The notes below the pieces were generated by a model. The model was given only the letters and a program-made list of their open reading frames with translations, did not search any database and had not been told where the DNA came from. Below, piece by piece: positions 1 to 11,444 of a stretch of DNA of 64,000 bases. Each line of letters opens with the position of its first letter. The stretch's first letter is position 1. Location: contig CM068588.1 in the NCBI GenBank assembly GCA_035048485.1, forward strand, positions 26,501,118-26,565,117, given 5' to 3'. The stretch is from Pteria penguin. Lineage: Eukaryota > Mollusca > Bivalvia > Pterioida > Pteriidae. A program made the position numbers and the translations under genes.

Positions 1-812
1 TACAGTCTATGAAAATATCAACATCAATTCTCTAGACCACATTTCCTTATAATCAGTCTCATTTTACACATCGATTTTAAAAAGAAATGTAAAGTCCTTA
101 ACACATCGTAATATTTTTTCATGAAACTGAAGCCAGTTTATACTAACCATACATGATTAATTAATTATCCCAGGTGACATCCGCATATCAGTGAAAGCGT
201 ATATTGACCGTTACCCCTTTCTATATTAGCAGATGTCGGTATTTTTAAAAATTTTGATGGGGTGAAAGTGGGGAGGGGGGAGGGGGGCGCTAGGTGTAAA
301 GGAAATTTATTCTTAATTGAAAGATTATTTAATATATAATTGAAAACACTGATTTGTTTTTTTAAATCTGCAAAGTTTAACAGATCAATACATGCATTTC
401 ATACATTCTAACTGTTACGGTCATGTTTGTGTATTTCTTTCTTTTTCATTCTATTACAAAAAAAAAAAAAAAAAGAAAAAAGAAAAAAATGTGATGAAAA
501 TTGTTGGAATGGTTTTTTTTTTTGTCACTGTTAATTCATATGTATTTTTATATCACATTCATCTCATAGGTTGTTAGAATTTGAATCAATTTTTATAAAG
601 TTATTGTGGGCTGTTATATACATTATCATAGAATTGGTAGTAATTTTGATGTTATTATTCTTTATCAATTGAACAGTAAACGTTTGCATTGAATTAAAAA
701 ATGTTTGCCATTTGTAACGTCTACAATATCTGCTCGAAATTATGACAAAGAAAAGATCATTACATATCAAGAACAAAGATTGGAAGAAGTCCTCCAAAGG
801 GAAGTCCGGTAC
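1..812. other. Intergenic sequence, no gene seen
   Basis: AT-rich sequence without a convincing reading frame, splice-flanked exon or recognisable repeat. It has a short G-rich tract near 265-288 and an A-rich tract near 459-489. Only chance short frames are present. Confidence 0.5.
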
Positions 813-1018
813 ATAAAAAAGTAAAGGAACACAAACACTCTGTATTGCAAATTTTCGGCCTCACAACCTTTATGAAGCAATTTTTCAGATGACAAATACA
901 AAGCTAAGTAAACATGGATTTTACTTAGCTTTGTATTTGTCATCTGAAAAATTGCTTGATAAAGGTCGTGAGGCCGAAAATTTGCAATACAGAGTGTTTG
1001 TGTTCCTTTACTTTTATA
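813..1018. mobile_element. Foldback element 1 with GATAAAGG...GGCCGAAA ends
   Basis: Two arms of about 95 bases are near-perfect inverted repeats around a short centre near 915. Outer ends read AGTAAAGGAACACAAACACT on the left and its complement on the right. Reading outward, the right arm contains CTTGATAAAGGTC, GTGA, GGCCGAAAA. The same layout recurs in the foldbacks at 7851-8176 and 29064-29260. No coding potential. The family is unassigned; a Penelope-like origin is only an inference from the motif. Confidence 0.75.
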
Positions 1019-1065
1019 TCAAGAACAATTAAGAAAAATTGGCCAATTAGAGTACATTTTTAGCA

Positions 1066-1170
1066 CAGGTGCCGAAACGTACATATCAGGTGCCGAAACA
1101 TACATGTCAGGTGCCGAAACAACTTATAGGTGCAGAAACGACCTGGTGCCGTAACCTCCTGGTGCCAAAA
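1066..1170. repeat. Degenerate short tandem repeat, GGTGCCGAAAC core
   Basis: About six imperfect copies of a 15-21 base unit built on CAGGTGCCGAAACGTACAT lie head to tail. The last copies are more diverged (GGTGCCGTAAC, GGTGCCAAAAC). No gene overlaps it. Confidence 0.7.
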
Positions 1171-1372
1171 CGACCATAATTCCTGTGGTATGAAGCACTC
1201 CCAAGACCCTTAGTAAGACGAATGGCCTGCCGATGATACTCCGTAATGCACAGTTGGTCAATGAGTTCCGGATACTAATAAGATCAATACAGCCAACTGA
1301 TTTCACAGTGTCCTGTCTGATACCCAAACAAGTAGCAGAAAATTCAAAGCCTACAGTACGGCATTCATGACA

Positions 1373-4300
1373 TACTGGTATGCGACCAGTTATCGCCGCG
1401 GACCAATTATCGCCGTTTTGCTTAAATGATGTTTTAAACGTGATTTTTCACGAAAGTTGTTTTATATATTGTCTGTTGTGTTTAAAACAAAGTACCCATC
1501 AAAATTTCATTGCCACTAATACATTAGATAAGGAGAATAATCAAAAAATCAATGTAAACCTATTATCCCTACTTTCGATTTGAACGGGGGATAGCTACAG
1601 GAAGTTCGTTGAATGACTAAGTTCTATTTTAAGCACATAAGCAACTATCTCTAGATGTCTACTATTATTAAAAAAAAAATAATTGTCAACCTTATGGAAT
1701 ATTTCAGTTTCAAAATCACCAACTAAAATGCATACCTCTAAATTGCAAACTACCTCATTATCTCTTATAAGTAGTTTCTCTTACGTTTTTAAAAGAGTAA
1801 AACGCAGCACAGACTTCGTCATTGACATTGTTTAATGTCTTTTGGTATATGGTAAGTTCAGGACACACAACTCGAATATTAGATGAATAGATTTTAATAT
1901 CAATTCTCTGCAAGAATGAAAATTAGCTGGCTACGACATGTCATAGATTTTCTTGATGAAGTTTTTGGGCAAATTGAATATTGGTTGCCATGGTAACGAG
2001 GTCTGTTTTAGTCATTCCAGACTGTCAAATAAGCCATTTTGGGAAATCTTGTTGAAATTTGTTTCAAGGTCATTGACTTCAAGGTCAAGGACATGTATTA
2101 TTTTAGAATGAAATTCCTCTGAAAATGGCGATTTTTGCATCTTTTATGAACAAATTTGTTATTTGTTCTTTACACTAATTTTGTTAGTAGTATTTCATAT
2201 AAAAGTTGAAGCTTATGAAAAGGAAAATCATCATGTTTCGTTTTTGATTAATTTCAAATATCAAATAGGGGTCCCAGAAAAAAAAACTAGAAAATTTAGA
2301 TTTTTTGACTTTGTTTTTAATTAGCGGCAAAGCTGTAGAATTTCAAAGAAAGGTAATGACTTTGTAGCTTATCTAAACAAATTTAATGTGTATCCAAATG
2401 TTAATTTCATGTGATTGATTTACAATTATGAATAATCTCAAAGATCAATATTAACATTGTATAATAGACCTGTAACTTATTTTGAACTGAAGTAGGGAAA
2501 TTTGAAGGTATTGAGAATTTTCCTACCTTCCTCTTTTTCAGATACCCTCCGTAAAGTAATAAAAATATTTCAACGTTCTAGATGAATGCTTTAAGGCATA
2601 ATAATAAAATTATGGACCATATTATAAAATTTTATTGATATCGGAATATACACAAATTATAATTTCGTGAACAAGATGCGCTTTTCAACAACCTGTGTCT
2701 CGTCTTTGATGCTCAGAATCGAAATATTGGAAATTGAATGAAATCTAAGTATTTGATGAGCAGAAGTACAATGAAATAGACCGAGACAATTAAAGTCAAC
2801 GATCCAATTACGTTCATTCCTATCTTAACCTTGGTGGTATGACTTTGGGTGAAGGTTCTGAGTCACTATCCTCCCTTAAGAAGCATTTCTACTACACAAC
2901 ACTACCATAATGGTTCTAACAGATATAGCCCAGGTCTGTATCCTACCTACAATTAATTAATTAAGGCTTTTATGCTCCCGCCAGGTGTGGCAGGGGGCAT
3001 TGAGTATTTGCTTTGTCTGCCCTTCCGTTATTCCATCACACATTGGTTTCCAGACTATAACTCAAGTACCTTTCAACATATTTAAACCAATTTTTGATGT
3101 ATACATACTTATCAAGAGAGGAAGAATCGTGTTGATTTTGAGGTCAATAGAGGATAATGATGATAATATCCCTTTATGTTCATACATGTATTGTTATACC
3201 ATTATTACAATCATCTTTCTTTTGTTACAGATGATCGTGGTCATTGTCTCTTTTAAATAAACAGTTGAACAAATAGTAATTGTACTTACTTAGTCAAAAG
3301 GTCAAGGTCACAGCAGTACTGAAAGTACTGGTTTTCAAGATGATTTTCATATATTATTATACATTGTATATCATAAACTGCTAATCAGAATTTGATAATA
3401 TTTCACATATGTCAAGTTCTTATAAATAAAGGTAATTTGATAACTTATGGTTATAGATTTGAGGGTCAATATGTCAAAAGACAAGGTCACCAAAGGTAAC
3501 ATTTATCTGAGTTATGGCCCATGAAATATATTATTTAGGAAAGCTTTGTTGTTGGTACGAATTAAGTCCACACACCGGGGCATATGTTTTACAAACATGC
3601 TCTAGTCTTACTAAGAAATACATGACCTTGACCTTATACCTTTTTTTTGTTTTTCCTCTCGTCATAGTGATCATATGTGCCAAATTGGAAGATCCTGAAG
3701 CCATAAAGCATTATCATAATATATATATATATAATATGATATGATCATATAATATGATGGGTATTTAAAATTCAAGGGGTATGTATCATTACAATAGGTT
3801 TCAGATTGTAGAGAAATGAGAATCAGGGCCTTTTCAGGCAGCAATTCCATTTGCACAGTGTAGGAAATTGATTTCCCAGCTTCAAAATGGTCTAAAATGT
3901 AGATGTGATCACCTTTATTAGGCAGTCGCCTCCTTTAATCTGTCAATTTAAGTACCCTCATTTTAATTATATGTTTGTTATGATTGTAAATTTCAAGAGG
4001 AATGAAAAACAGTGAAATGGGATAAAAAATTAAAGGATAAATGATTGCTTAGAAATTTTTTTTAAGATCATAAATTATGATAAGTCATATGATTAAGTAA
4101 CAACTAAGATAATAAGATTTTAAGATAATAGTTATCGTTTTATTATCGTTTAAATTCATGTATCTGTGATATGTATATCTCTATCTAATGTAAAATTATC
4201 TTTGATAAATACATGTATGTTAGCAATGATGAATATCGGAGTGTGATGAATTTTTGTGCTAAATATGATTGTGAATTAAGATCATCATCAATCAACCAAC

Positions 4301-5468
4301 CAACGGCCAACCAACCATCATCATCAATGTTGCTGACATTATTAGTAAATAAAAATTTTAAACAATTATTCATATTTATTTCAGTGCATTTCGGGTTTTT
4401 TTCATCTCTGATACTATATCATTCTTGATTACTATAGTCATTAAAATCGTGAAGTTAAGATTGGTATCTATATCATCACCGTCCTACATTATTATCATCA
4501 TTTAAATGGGAAATAAAGTTAACATGCAATTATAAATAATACATTTTTGGTTTTGACATTGCATTGTAATACAAACAGATCGCTACAACAAAAAATAAGA
4601 TACTCAGTTTATGAGATGGGCAAAAATAAAGCAAAATAATCAATATGAAATAACTGAAAAGGGGGAGGGATGAGGAGAAAGCAGGAGTCAAGGTACAACA
4701 GGGGTTAGAATTTAAGGAGTGGGAGGGTGAGCTACAGTTAACGGTTCAGGTTCATTTCTAAAATACCTCCGTTATGTCTTTAATATTTAACTATGATGTT
4801 TTACATTTTCCACATCTGCATTTTATATCAAAATTCTAAGTTTACATCAGGTATAAAACCATCATATTTATACAATCCATCTGGAATTTAACCTGAAAAA
4901 AGGAATTAAGAAAAGCTATGCCAACCAATCCCCTCCTTGAATATGTTACCAGAAAATTATAGAATGAGAAGTCTCACACAAAACATATGTTTAGATAGTT
5001 TGTCAGCAAGAAACTAAAAACGTATTTTACATGAAGAAAAAAGCACCTTAACTTCTAGGGGAATGGTTGAGTCCACCCCTTCCCGGAATCCGCCACTACT
5101 TGTGCACATTTAAAACTCACTCCATTTAATTTTAACACTAATACAACCACAAATATATTTATTTTTGTTTTAAAACTTCAAATGACGATATTTTGTATAT
5201 ACGAAACACGGAAGAGCGAAATATACGGCAATCAAATTGACGCGGCGATAATTGGTCCTGTAAACTCTGAAAATTGGGTCAAAACCCCTATAGAATTATC
5301 GTATTAGAAAACGTATTTAGAATTGCTCATTTTTAACGAAACTTGGTAGGATAATGTATAACAGGGTTACCATTATTCAGTGAAAATTTCAATCTCCTAG
5401 ATTAAGTATATCGAAAGCTATTGGTGAAAAACCTCTGAAAAACGGCGATAACTGGTCGCATACCAGTA
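1373..5468. mobile_element. 4.1-kb DNA element with perfect 26-bp terminal inverted repeats
   Basis: The left end begins TACTGGTATGCGACCAGTTA and continues to 1398; the exact reverse complement fills 5443-5468. A related subterminal copy (GACCAATTATCGCCG) sits directly inside the left end, and an inverted one (GGCGATAATTGGTCC) lies inside the right end near 5244. Such repeated subterminal boxes are typical of transposase binding sites. If the first and last TA are target duplication, the ends are CTGGTATG...CATACCAG, which suits a TA-targeting element. No transposase frame is visible, so it is probably non-autonomous or has gained later insertions. Superfamily unassigned. Confidence 0.75.
2960..3800 (+). 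repeat. Probable dispersed repeat inside the 4.1-kb element
   Basis: The block opens with TATGCTCCCGCCAGGTGTGG and continues with phrases such as GGTCAAGGTCACAG, repeated in variant form, of a style I associate with dispersed mollusc repeats. No protein is encoded. This is recognition by style only; a genome-wide copy count would decide. Confidence 0.3.
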
Positions 5469-5935
5469 AGCCTTAACTTAATGATTAAAAAGGTATTATG
5501 AAAGAATCAATTTACGTCACATAACAATAAGAAATGCTGACAAGTATTACGATTTAATTTTTGGTAATTATAATGTTCAAACATTCATAAAGTAAATGAG
5601 TCACCTTAAATACTGCTAAGCATGCTGATGTAGAGCCGAAATGCACACCGAAGGCTGCCATGTTTGCCTTAAAATAGACAATTCAGGTCGAATGAAATTC
5701 TACATATGATTTTTCATATGTAATTTAGGTCTTCTCGTCTGTTTCTCATTTCGTCCTGGATAGTTTCGACCTTATTAGGCGGTGATATTCTACCGCGCAC
5801 AAGCCACCTTATATCCTCCTTGTGTCCTATGAATATTATATTTAATAAAATGTAACTGACGCATTCATTAAAGTAGTCATTAAGCATATTTCAAAGAAAG
5901 GAAGGGGGGCGGGGACCACATTGGACTTACAGCCG

Positions 5936-6085
5936 CAGTGGCGGATCCAGGATTTACGAAAAAAAAGGGGGGGGCACATGTGTATTAGCCACATTACTGG
6001 TTTTTGGTGCCAAATCTTGATTTTAACTTGTAAATATGGGTCGAAAAGGGGGCCCGAGCCCCCTGCCCCTATCAATCCGTCACTG
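5936..6085. mobile_element. MITE-like element, CAGTGGCGGATCC ends
   Basis: The left end CAGTGGCGGATCCAGG is mirrored by a diverged right end ATCCGTCACTG. The middle is G-rich on one side and C-rich on the other, giving a hairpin-like base bias. Related ends occur at 6630-6816 and 11450-11617. CAG-initial ends are compatible with hAT-type MITEs, but this copy shows no clear target duplication. Confidence 0.6.
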
Positions 6086-6601
6086 AGCTGTATACCGGTA
6101 TCAAAAGTTACCACGGACGCACAGAGCAAAGAAGATTAAGCACATAATAAGAAATCACAAAAACATTCGATTTTAATGAAGTCGCGATATCGACTTAGGA
6201 CGGTCTACTGAAGCAACAATCGTCAATTAATTTGCGTGGTTAACCGTTCCTTTCACAACAAAAAACAGTACAATTAAAGATAACACATTTTATAATTTTA
6301 AAGTAAATCTTCCATCTGGAGAACAGGGATCAACAGATTTCTCAAGATGAGTAGTCATAAAAATATAAACACAAATAGTGTTATGGAATAAAATCCTTAT
6401 ATCAAAAATATTAAATGACATCACTATGAACCAGGTTGTAAAACTCTGTCCGTCTTAAGGCCCCTGATCTGTAGGAGTTATGAAGAACAGTCAGGGGCAC
6501 GACTTTCCATATGATTTTCAATAATTTTAAAGTATATTTCCAAAAAAGCTATTTCGTTATCAGATTAATTGGCTTTGATTAACTGAAGCTCAGATGGACA
6601 A

Positions 6602-6829
6602 ATATCACCAGAGACCTATATATGTCTCTCATGCGCGGATCCAGAAATCATTGTCAGAGGGGGTCCAACCAAAAAAGGTAAATTTTTCTCTTAGACGAGG
6701 GGGTCCAACCCCAAAAATGCCCAAATATTACCTTTTTTGGGTAAAATTTTCGGATTCCAGGGGGGGGGTTCCAGACCCCCTAAACCCCCCCCCCCCCCAT
6801 CCTGTATCCGCGCATGTCTCTGATATCAC
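6602..6829. mobile_element. Nano-hairpin (CAGAGAC type) interrupted by a MITE
   Basis: Outer 7-bp direct repeats ATATCAC lie at 6602-6608 and 6823-6829. Immediately inside them the left half CAGAGACCTATATATGTCTC and the right half TCTCTG together form a 22-base hairpin. The hairpin is split by a MITE at 6630-6816 (ends CATGCGCGGATCC and GTATCCGCGCATG), which is itself flanked by the 5-bp repeat TCTCT. The order of events is readable: the hairpin inserted first, then the MITE landed in its right arm. Confidence 0.75.
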
Positions 6830-7009
6830 TAAGATAGCTTTCAAATTCAGTATTAAGAATTTGGTAATGTGGCCTCGAGTTATCTAGATGTGTCGTTAAA
6901 CATGTCAATAAGGTCAAAACCTTTATATTTTGAAGTTGATGCATGAAACTTCTCTCACAACAACACCAAAGCGAGTCTGTTATTAATACTCACACCGACA
7001 AATCTTGCC

Positions 7010-7056
7010 GTCAAATCAGAGACATATATACTTTCAATCTATGTCTCTGGTTAAAT
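7010..7056. mobile_element. Nano-hairpin, 33 bp, with near-perfect 7-bp target duplication
   Basis: The hairpin at 7017-7049 starts CAGAGACATATATAC and ends CTATGTCTCTG around a TTTCA-containing loop. It is flanked by GTCAAAT (7010-7016) and GTTAAAT (7050-7056), one mismatch. It is the same family as the copies at 7917, 18431 and 7070. Confidence 0.7.
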
Positions 7057-7069
7057 TGCATATAAATAT

Positions 7070-7104
7070 CAGAGACATAGATACTTTCAGTATATATGTC
7101 TCTG
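7070..7104. mobile_element. Nano-hairpin, 35 bp, no clear target duplication
   Basis: CAGAGACATAGATAC, loop TTTCA, GTATATATGTCTCTG. The arms pair over 15 bases with one mismatch. It lies 20 bases from the copy at 7017-7049 and shares its loop. The flanks are AT-only, so a target duplication cannot be judged. Confidence 0.65.
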
Positions 7105-7850
7105 ATATATATTATCCAGCAGAAAGCAGTTGGCAATACATGTATATAAATGCAAGTTCAGTATTTGCAGGAATTATAGTTTGTTAGAGAAATCCAGCAT
7201 AATTCAAAGTACAGAGGTATGCTTTTGACTCTGACTCTCGCCAGTGTTTGAGAGAGAACAATTTAATCACGTGATAGAGAAGTATAGAAGGTATAAAATC
7301 AAAAGTTGAGATTTCAATAGGTTCAAGAGTTAGGGGCGAAGTCAGGCGAGATGTCTGGGCAACAGCTGTCCGTCACCCGAAAGCTGCTGCTATCTGGGGG
7401 TTTGAGGGACCCTCTCATCGCACAGTTTCACCCTCTTGAGACAGTACCACAGATACCGGGTAAATGAAGCATTCTGTAATGTTATTAACATCTTTCCTAT
7501 GCCTTGTTATTCTTGTTGTACCTTTGGCGGATTTTGTCATACGACTGAGTAGGATTTCATTTTCTAATACATTTGTAATTCGACTCAGCTGCATCTGAAA
7601 ATCCGCCATCATTTCTTGCCTTTTTTCACCATATACCGGACAAGTCGAGTAGATATACGATTATCGAACTCTGGTTTTAAAAGTCCCTTCCACCCACTCT
7701 AAATCCGCCCCTGTTTACCGTCGTACATTCCTACTACAACTACTAAGGCTCTGATACCAATGGCAAAGCGAAATTTAAAGAGCTAGGAAAGTAAAAGTTC
7801 ATTTAATTCCAAAGGGAATAAACACTTTAGAAAAAACTGTAATTCAATGC

Positions 7851-8176
7851 TCTTGCCAACGTTTCGACCGAAGCCTTCATCAGGGTGATGAATATATTAT
7901 CTGAACTACATGGCGACAGAGACATATATACACATTTGTATGTCTCTGATGGCGATGATTGTAAAAGTCAGCAAATCCTAAAACCATTCAAAACACAATG
8001 CAAAGTCCAAAACGTAAATAGTCTTCACTACTTTGACGTCACTAACGTTACGTTATGGACTTTGCCTTGTGTTTTGAATGGTTTTAGGATTTGCTGACGT
8101 TTACAATCATCGCCATGTAGTTCAGAGAATATATTCATCGCCCTGATGAAGGCTTCGGCCGAAACGTTGGCAAGAG
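7851..8176. mobile_element. Foldback element 2 with CTGATGAAGGC...GGCCGAAACGTT ends
   Basis: Long inverted arms (about 7851-8000 and 8045-8176) surround a short centre near 8025. Reading outward, the right end is CCTGATGAAGGCTTCGGCCG followed by AAACGTTGG; the left end carries the same with a G-to-A change in the stem. The CTGATGA, GGC-TTCG-GCC, GAAA layout matches the conserved core and stem II of hammerhead ribozymes; stem I, stem III and a cleavage triplet were not recognised. The left arm carries a 32-bp nano-hairpin insertion that the right arm lacks. Confidence 0.75.
7910..7955. mobile_element. Nano-hairpin, 32 bp, exact 7-bp target duplication and visible empty site
   Basis: ATGGCGA (7910-7916), hairpin 7917-7948 (CAGAGACATATATAC, short loop, GTATGTCTCTG), ATGGCGA (7949-7955). 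The opposite arm of the surrounding foldback carries the same region with a single TCGCCAT at 8110-8116 and no hairpin. The insertion and the 7-bp duplication can therefore be read directly from this one locus. Confidence 0.9.
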
Positions 8177-8271
8177 AAAAAATTAAAGACTAAAAGCAAA
8201 CTAACTGGTTTTTTTTTTGTTTGTTTGTTAGATCAAAATAAGTTTGGGTATGGCATATCTGACTAAGTTCA

Positions 8272-8486
8272 AGCACGGATCCAGAAACTTTATTGAGAGT
8301 CCACCCCAATGAATTTTCCAAAAGGGGGTCCACCCATGTTGTGTGTGTGTGTGTGTGTGTAGGTGTGTGTGTGTAGGTGTGTGTGTGTGTAAAAATATTT
8401 ACTTTACATGGAAAAATAACAAGAAAACGAATTTTCGTCGAATCTCATGATGGGTTCAGACCCCCGGTCCACCCTCTGCATCTGCA
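8272..8486. mobile_element. Diverged GCGGATCC-type MITE remnant with GT microsatellite
   Basis: The left part AGCACGGATCCAGAAAC and the C-rich right part GTTCAGACCCCCGG resemble the ends of the MITEs at 5936 and 6630. A (GT)n run interrupted by AG occupies about 8339-8391. The right end is poorly defined. Confidence 0.4.
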
Positions 8487-8991
8487 TATGAAATTCAACC
8501 GAAAAACATGTATTTGAAATTTATGCGATTGACCTACATTGCAATCTAATTGAAATCAGACCTCTAATTCGCTCCCGTTTACTGATAAGTCGCGATTATC
8601 AGAAACGACGAACGAAGTAGGGATTTGGTTTTAATCAGATTGGCCTACATTGTTATCATCAGCAGGTATTGCGCAATAATATGCATGTGCCTATGTATAT
8701 ACATTGTATATGTTTACTTGATCTACAGATGTATCTGTGATAAAAGTTGGTGTACTTAACAAAAGGCATGAAACGAATAATCTCAAAATGCAATGTAAGA
8801 TCTAGAGGTAAACAAATATTCCTGGATTTTTTATGTGAATTCAAATTTACTATATTTATATAGTACGTTGTATTGATGTATAATAACTCTTCCTTGGCAT
8901 ATTTATTCCCTTTTACATATAAGCAATCTAAATTAAACATGAAACAAATTATTAGAGCGCACTATTCGGTCTTTTCGTATACAGAGTGACT

Positions 8992-9164
8992 TCCCATTGG
9001 GGACGGTATCTGAGGTAAAGCACTTAATTATGACTTCATCAAACCCTATGGAAACTGATGTAAAACTCAGGGAAATGATAGCCCGCATATAACGTTTTCA
9101 TAGGCATTCGATGACGTCATAATTCTTTTACGTCAGATACCGTCCCAAACGGGAAATAACTCTG
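8992..9164. mobile_element. MITE, 173 bp, CAGAGT...ACTCTG ends
   Basis: Terminal inverted repeats of about 32 bases: CAGAGTGACTTCCCATTGGG then GACGGTATCTGA on the left, and the complement TCAGATACCGTCCC...TAACTCTG on the right, with a few mismatches. CAG-initial ends suggest an hAT-like MITE. No exact target duplication is visible. Confidence 0.7.
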
Positions 9165-9465
9165 TTTAACGAAAAAAACTCAATAGGAAAGTATAGGTAT
9201 CATTATGTTGTTATGCAACTTATGGTTAGAGGCACCTTGATGTATACGTGCATTCAAGGACTTATAAACAAAATATTCTACAATAGCGCTGTCACTTATA
9301 GGTTATAGGTCGGCTAGGCGTCACAACTGTCTCACGCGTTCATTGCAAAAACAACACTACAGTAGTAACAGAGGTAAAACAGAGCATCACCCTTTCACCG
9401 ACAGGCATTTCTAAAAGTTTACTACTTCCTGCACCTATATGAATGCAGTACCTAGCGGAACGAGG

Positions 9466-9735
9466 GAGAGGGGATTCTCGAAGTCGGCGTGGCATCACAC
9501 TAAGATCTAAATGAAGATAATCCCCGAAGCATTCCGAAGATTACCTGGGGGTGAACTCGGTGTTTATCATAAACCGTAATGCAACTTTGCTGAATAGTAT
9601 TTTGAGCACAACAGCTAAATGAGTCTTAAAACGTTTGAAATTCATTGAGGAATCTCACAACGATTGACTTTCTTTCCTTTTTAGTATCTTGTATGACCAC
9701 AGTTTGGAAAAATGAGATTTCAAAATATCGGATTC
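9466..9735 (+). repeat. Dispersed repeat, copy 1 of a direct pair
   Basis: Begins GGATTCTCGAAGTCGGCGTG and matches 10227-10505 in the same orientation with scattered substitutions and small indels over about 270 bases. Both copies share ACTAAGATCTAAATGAAGAT and GACGATTGACT-type stretches. Neither encodes a protein. The divergence indicates an old duplication or two copies of one interspersed repeat. Confidence 0.75.
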
Positions 9736-10226
9736 CTCCAGAGACATACATGTATATACACAGAGACTGGAAATTCCCGTTGTAGCGCGTAAATAAAGAA
9801 TTTTTTAAATATCAATAAAACTATTTTTCTAAGACTAAACCCGTATAAACTATATATTTTTGGAATCGTATGATTCCCCCTTTATCAAAATATTAAATTA
9901 TTTTTCAATTTTGACCACCCTTATCGAAATAAAATCTTGTTTTCTTTTGTGTATAACTAGTTTTCTTTAGTGTTCTTCATTTAGGCGCATCGCTCTCACA
10001 TAGGTAACATTTCCCCGATAAGTATCCCGATACACCGGATGTCCGCCATATTGTTCTTGGCGTTGGTTCACCTGAAACTTTTAAGCTCGTAAAGAATCAG
10101 AAATTAGCAGCGATCTTCAAACAAAGGTAGTTCAGTTAAGTAAAAAAGGCAATACCCAAACCATTTGAATTATTAAACATTTTATTTATGGTCCAATCAA
10201 CTTGAAACCATAACACCGATCAGAAG

Positions 10227-10600
10227 CCATTTGATTCTCGAAGTCGGTGTTACATCACACTAAGATCTAAATGAAGATAATCCCCGAAACATTCCGAGGG
10301 TGACCTGGGGGATAAACTCGGTGTTAATCATAGACCGTAATGCAACTTCTGCTGAATTGTATTTTCAATTTTGAGCACAAGAGCTATAAGAGGCTTTAAA
10401 ACTTCTTAAATTCACTGAGGATTCTGACGACGATTGACTCCCTTTCTTTTTTTTTCAGAATTTTATATGACCGCAGTTTGCAAAAATGAGATTTCAAAAT
10501 AACGGATTCTTCGTAGAAAGCTATGATAAATCCAGAGACTTATCCCCCAATAAATATGATGCAAATTGGGTCATGTGACCAGTCCGACTTCAAGAATGGC
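10227..10600 (+). repeat. Dispersed repeat, copy 2 of a direct pair, with extra 3' part
   Basis: Matches 9466-9735 and continues with CCCCCAATAAATATGATGCA and GGGTCATGTGACCAGTCCGA. That 3' part recurs at 12035-12125, so this is one interspersed family with three partial copies between 9.4 and 12.2 kb. Confidence 0.7.
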
Positions 10601-11444
10601 GATACACCTGTGAAAACATTCACTCAGTTGCAGTCAAATAATTTACACAATATTGAAGCACATGCGACCATTATTCGTTTATAGCAACTTCAATGTTTAT
10701 TGAAGTCATAGTTCATTAATTTTCTCATGAATTGTCTGTAAATCTTGCATTATTATTCGGTCAAGTGTTAAGATCTCGCGACATTTTTCTCTATACTACC
10801 TACCCCGTTGAAAAACGAACACGGCGAGAAAATTTGTTAAAACAACAAAGATGATATCTTCTGCGTAACTGAATTCACATGTTTGTGATCAGAGAGGTTT
10901 TCAGACACATCATATACCTTTAAGTATGCAAAACTTTGTTCGTTATTTGTTTTGATCCAATTTTATATGGGTGATAAATTTTCTATCTTGTTTCACCCAG
11001 AAAACCGATAGCATATTATAAACGACAAATTAATCTTATTACCTGTCAATATATTACTTCTTTTATATTGGAAGTCATTTTATAAACATGAGAGAAATTA
11101 AAGTTGCCGTTTTAGTTCGGATTGAAGAAGTTATCAAGAGGTAATTGGACATATTGCAAAGCGAATTTTCTTTAACTGCCCGGATCACCATTTTCTTTTT
11201 ACTTCTTTACATAGGAGGGAGTAATATAGTTCATATTACGTCAACAGTGCATATAAGATAAAACATTATTTTGTTTGTTATTTACTATCGGACTTTTCAA
11301 ATAAACACAACATTGTTATATATTTACAGCCCATGAATGACAATGACAAACGCTGGTGCTTCTCCTGGTGTGATAATGCTGATTAGTTAAACAAACAGTA
11401 GTAAAGGCAGGGGCATTGACTGCTTATATCAACAACACGTAAAT
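10601..11444. other. Intergenic sequence, no gene seen
   Basis: No exon-like frame, RNA gene or clear repeat was recognised in this stretch. Confidence 0.45.

Noticed and set aside
1124..1327. 67-codon minus-strand frame with RSIIGRPFVLLRVLGVLH
   Set aside because: No splice sites, no recognisable domain and overlap with a tandem repeat. It may be a fossil of a repeat.
9739..9768. CAGAGACATACATGTATATA as another nano-hairpin copy
   Set aside because: Only the left arm matches, the following CACAGAGAC is not the complementary arm, and no 7-bp duplication is seen.
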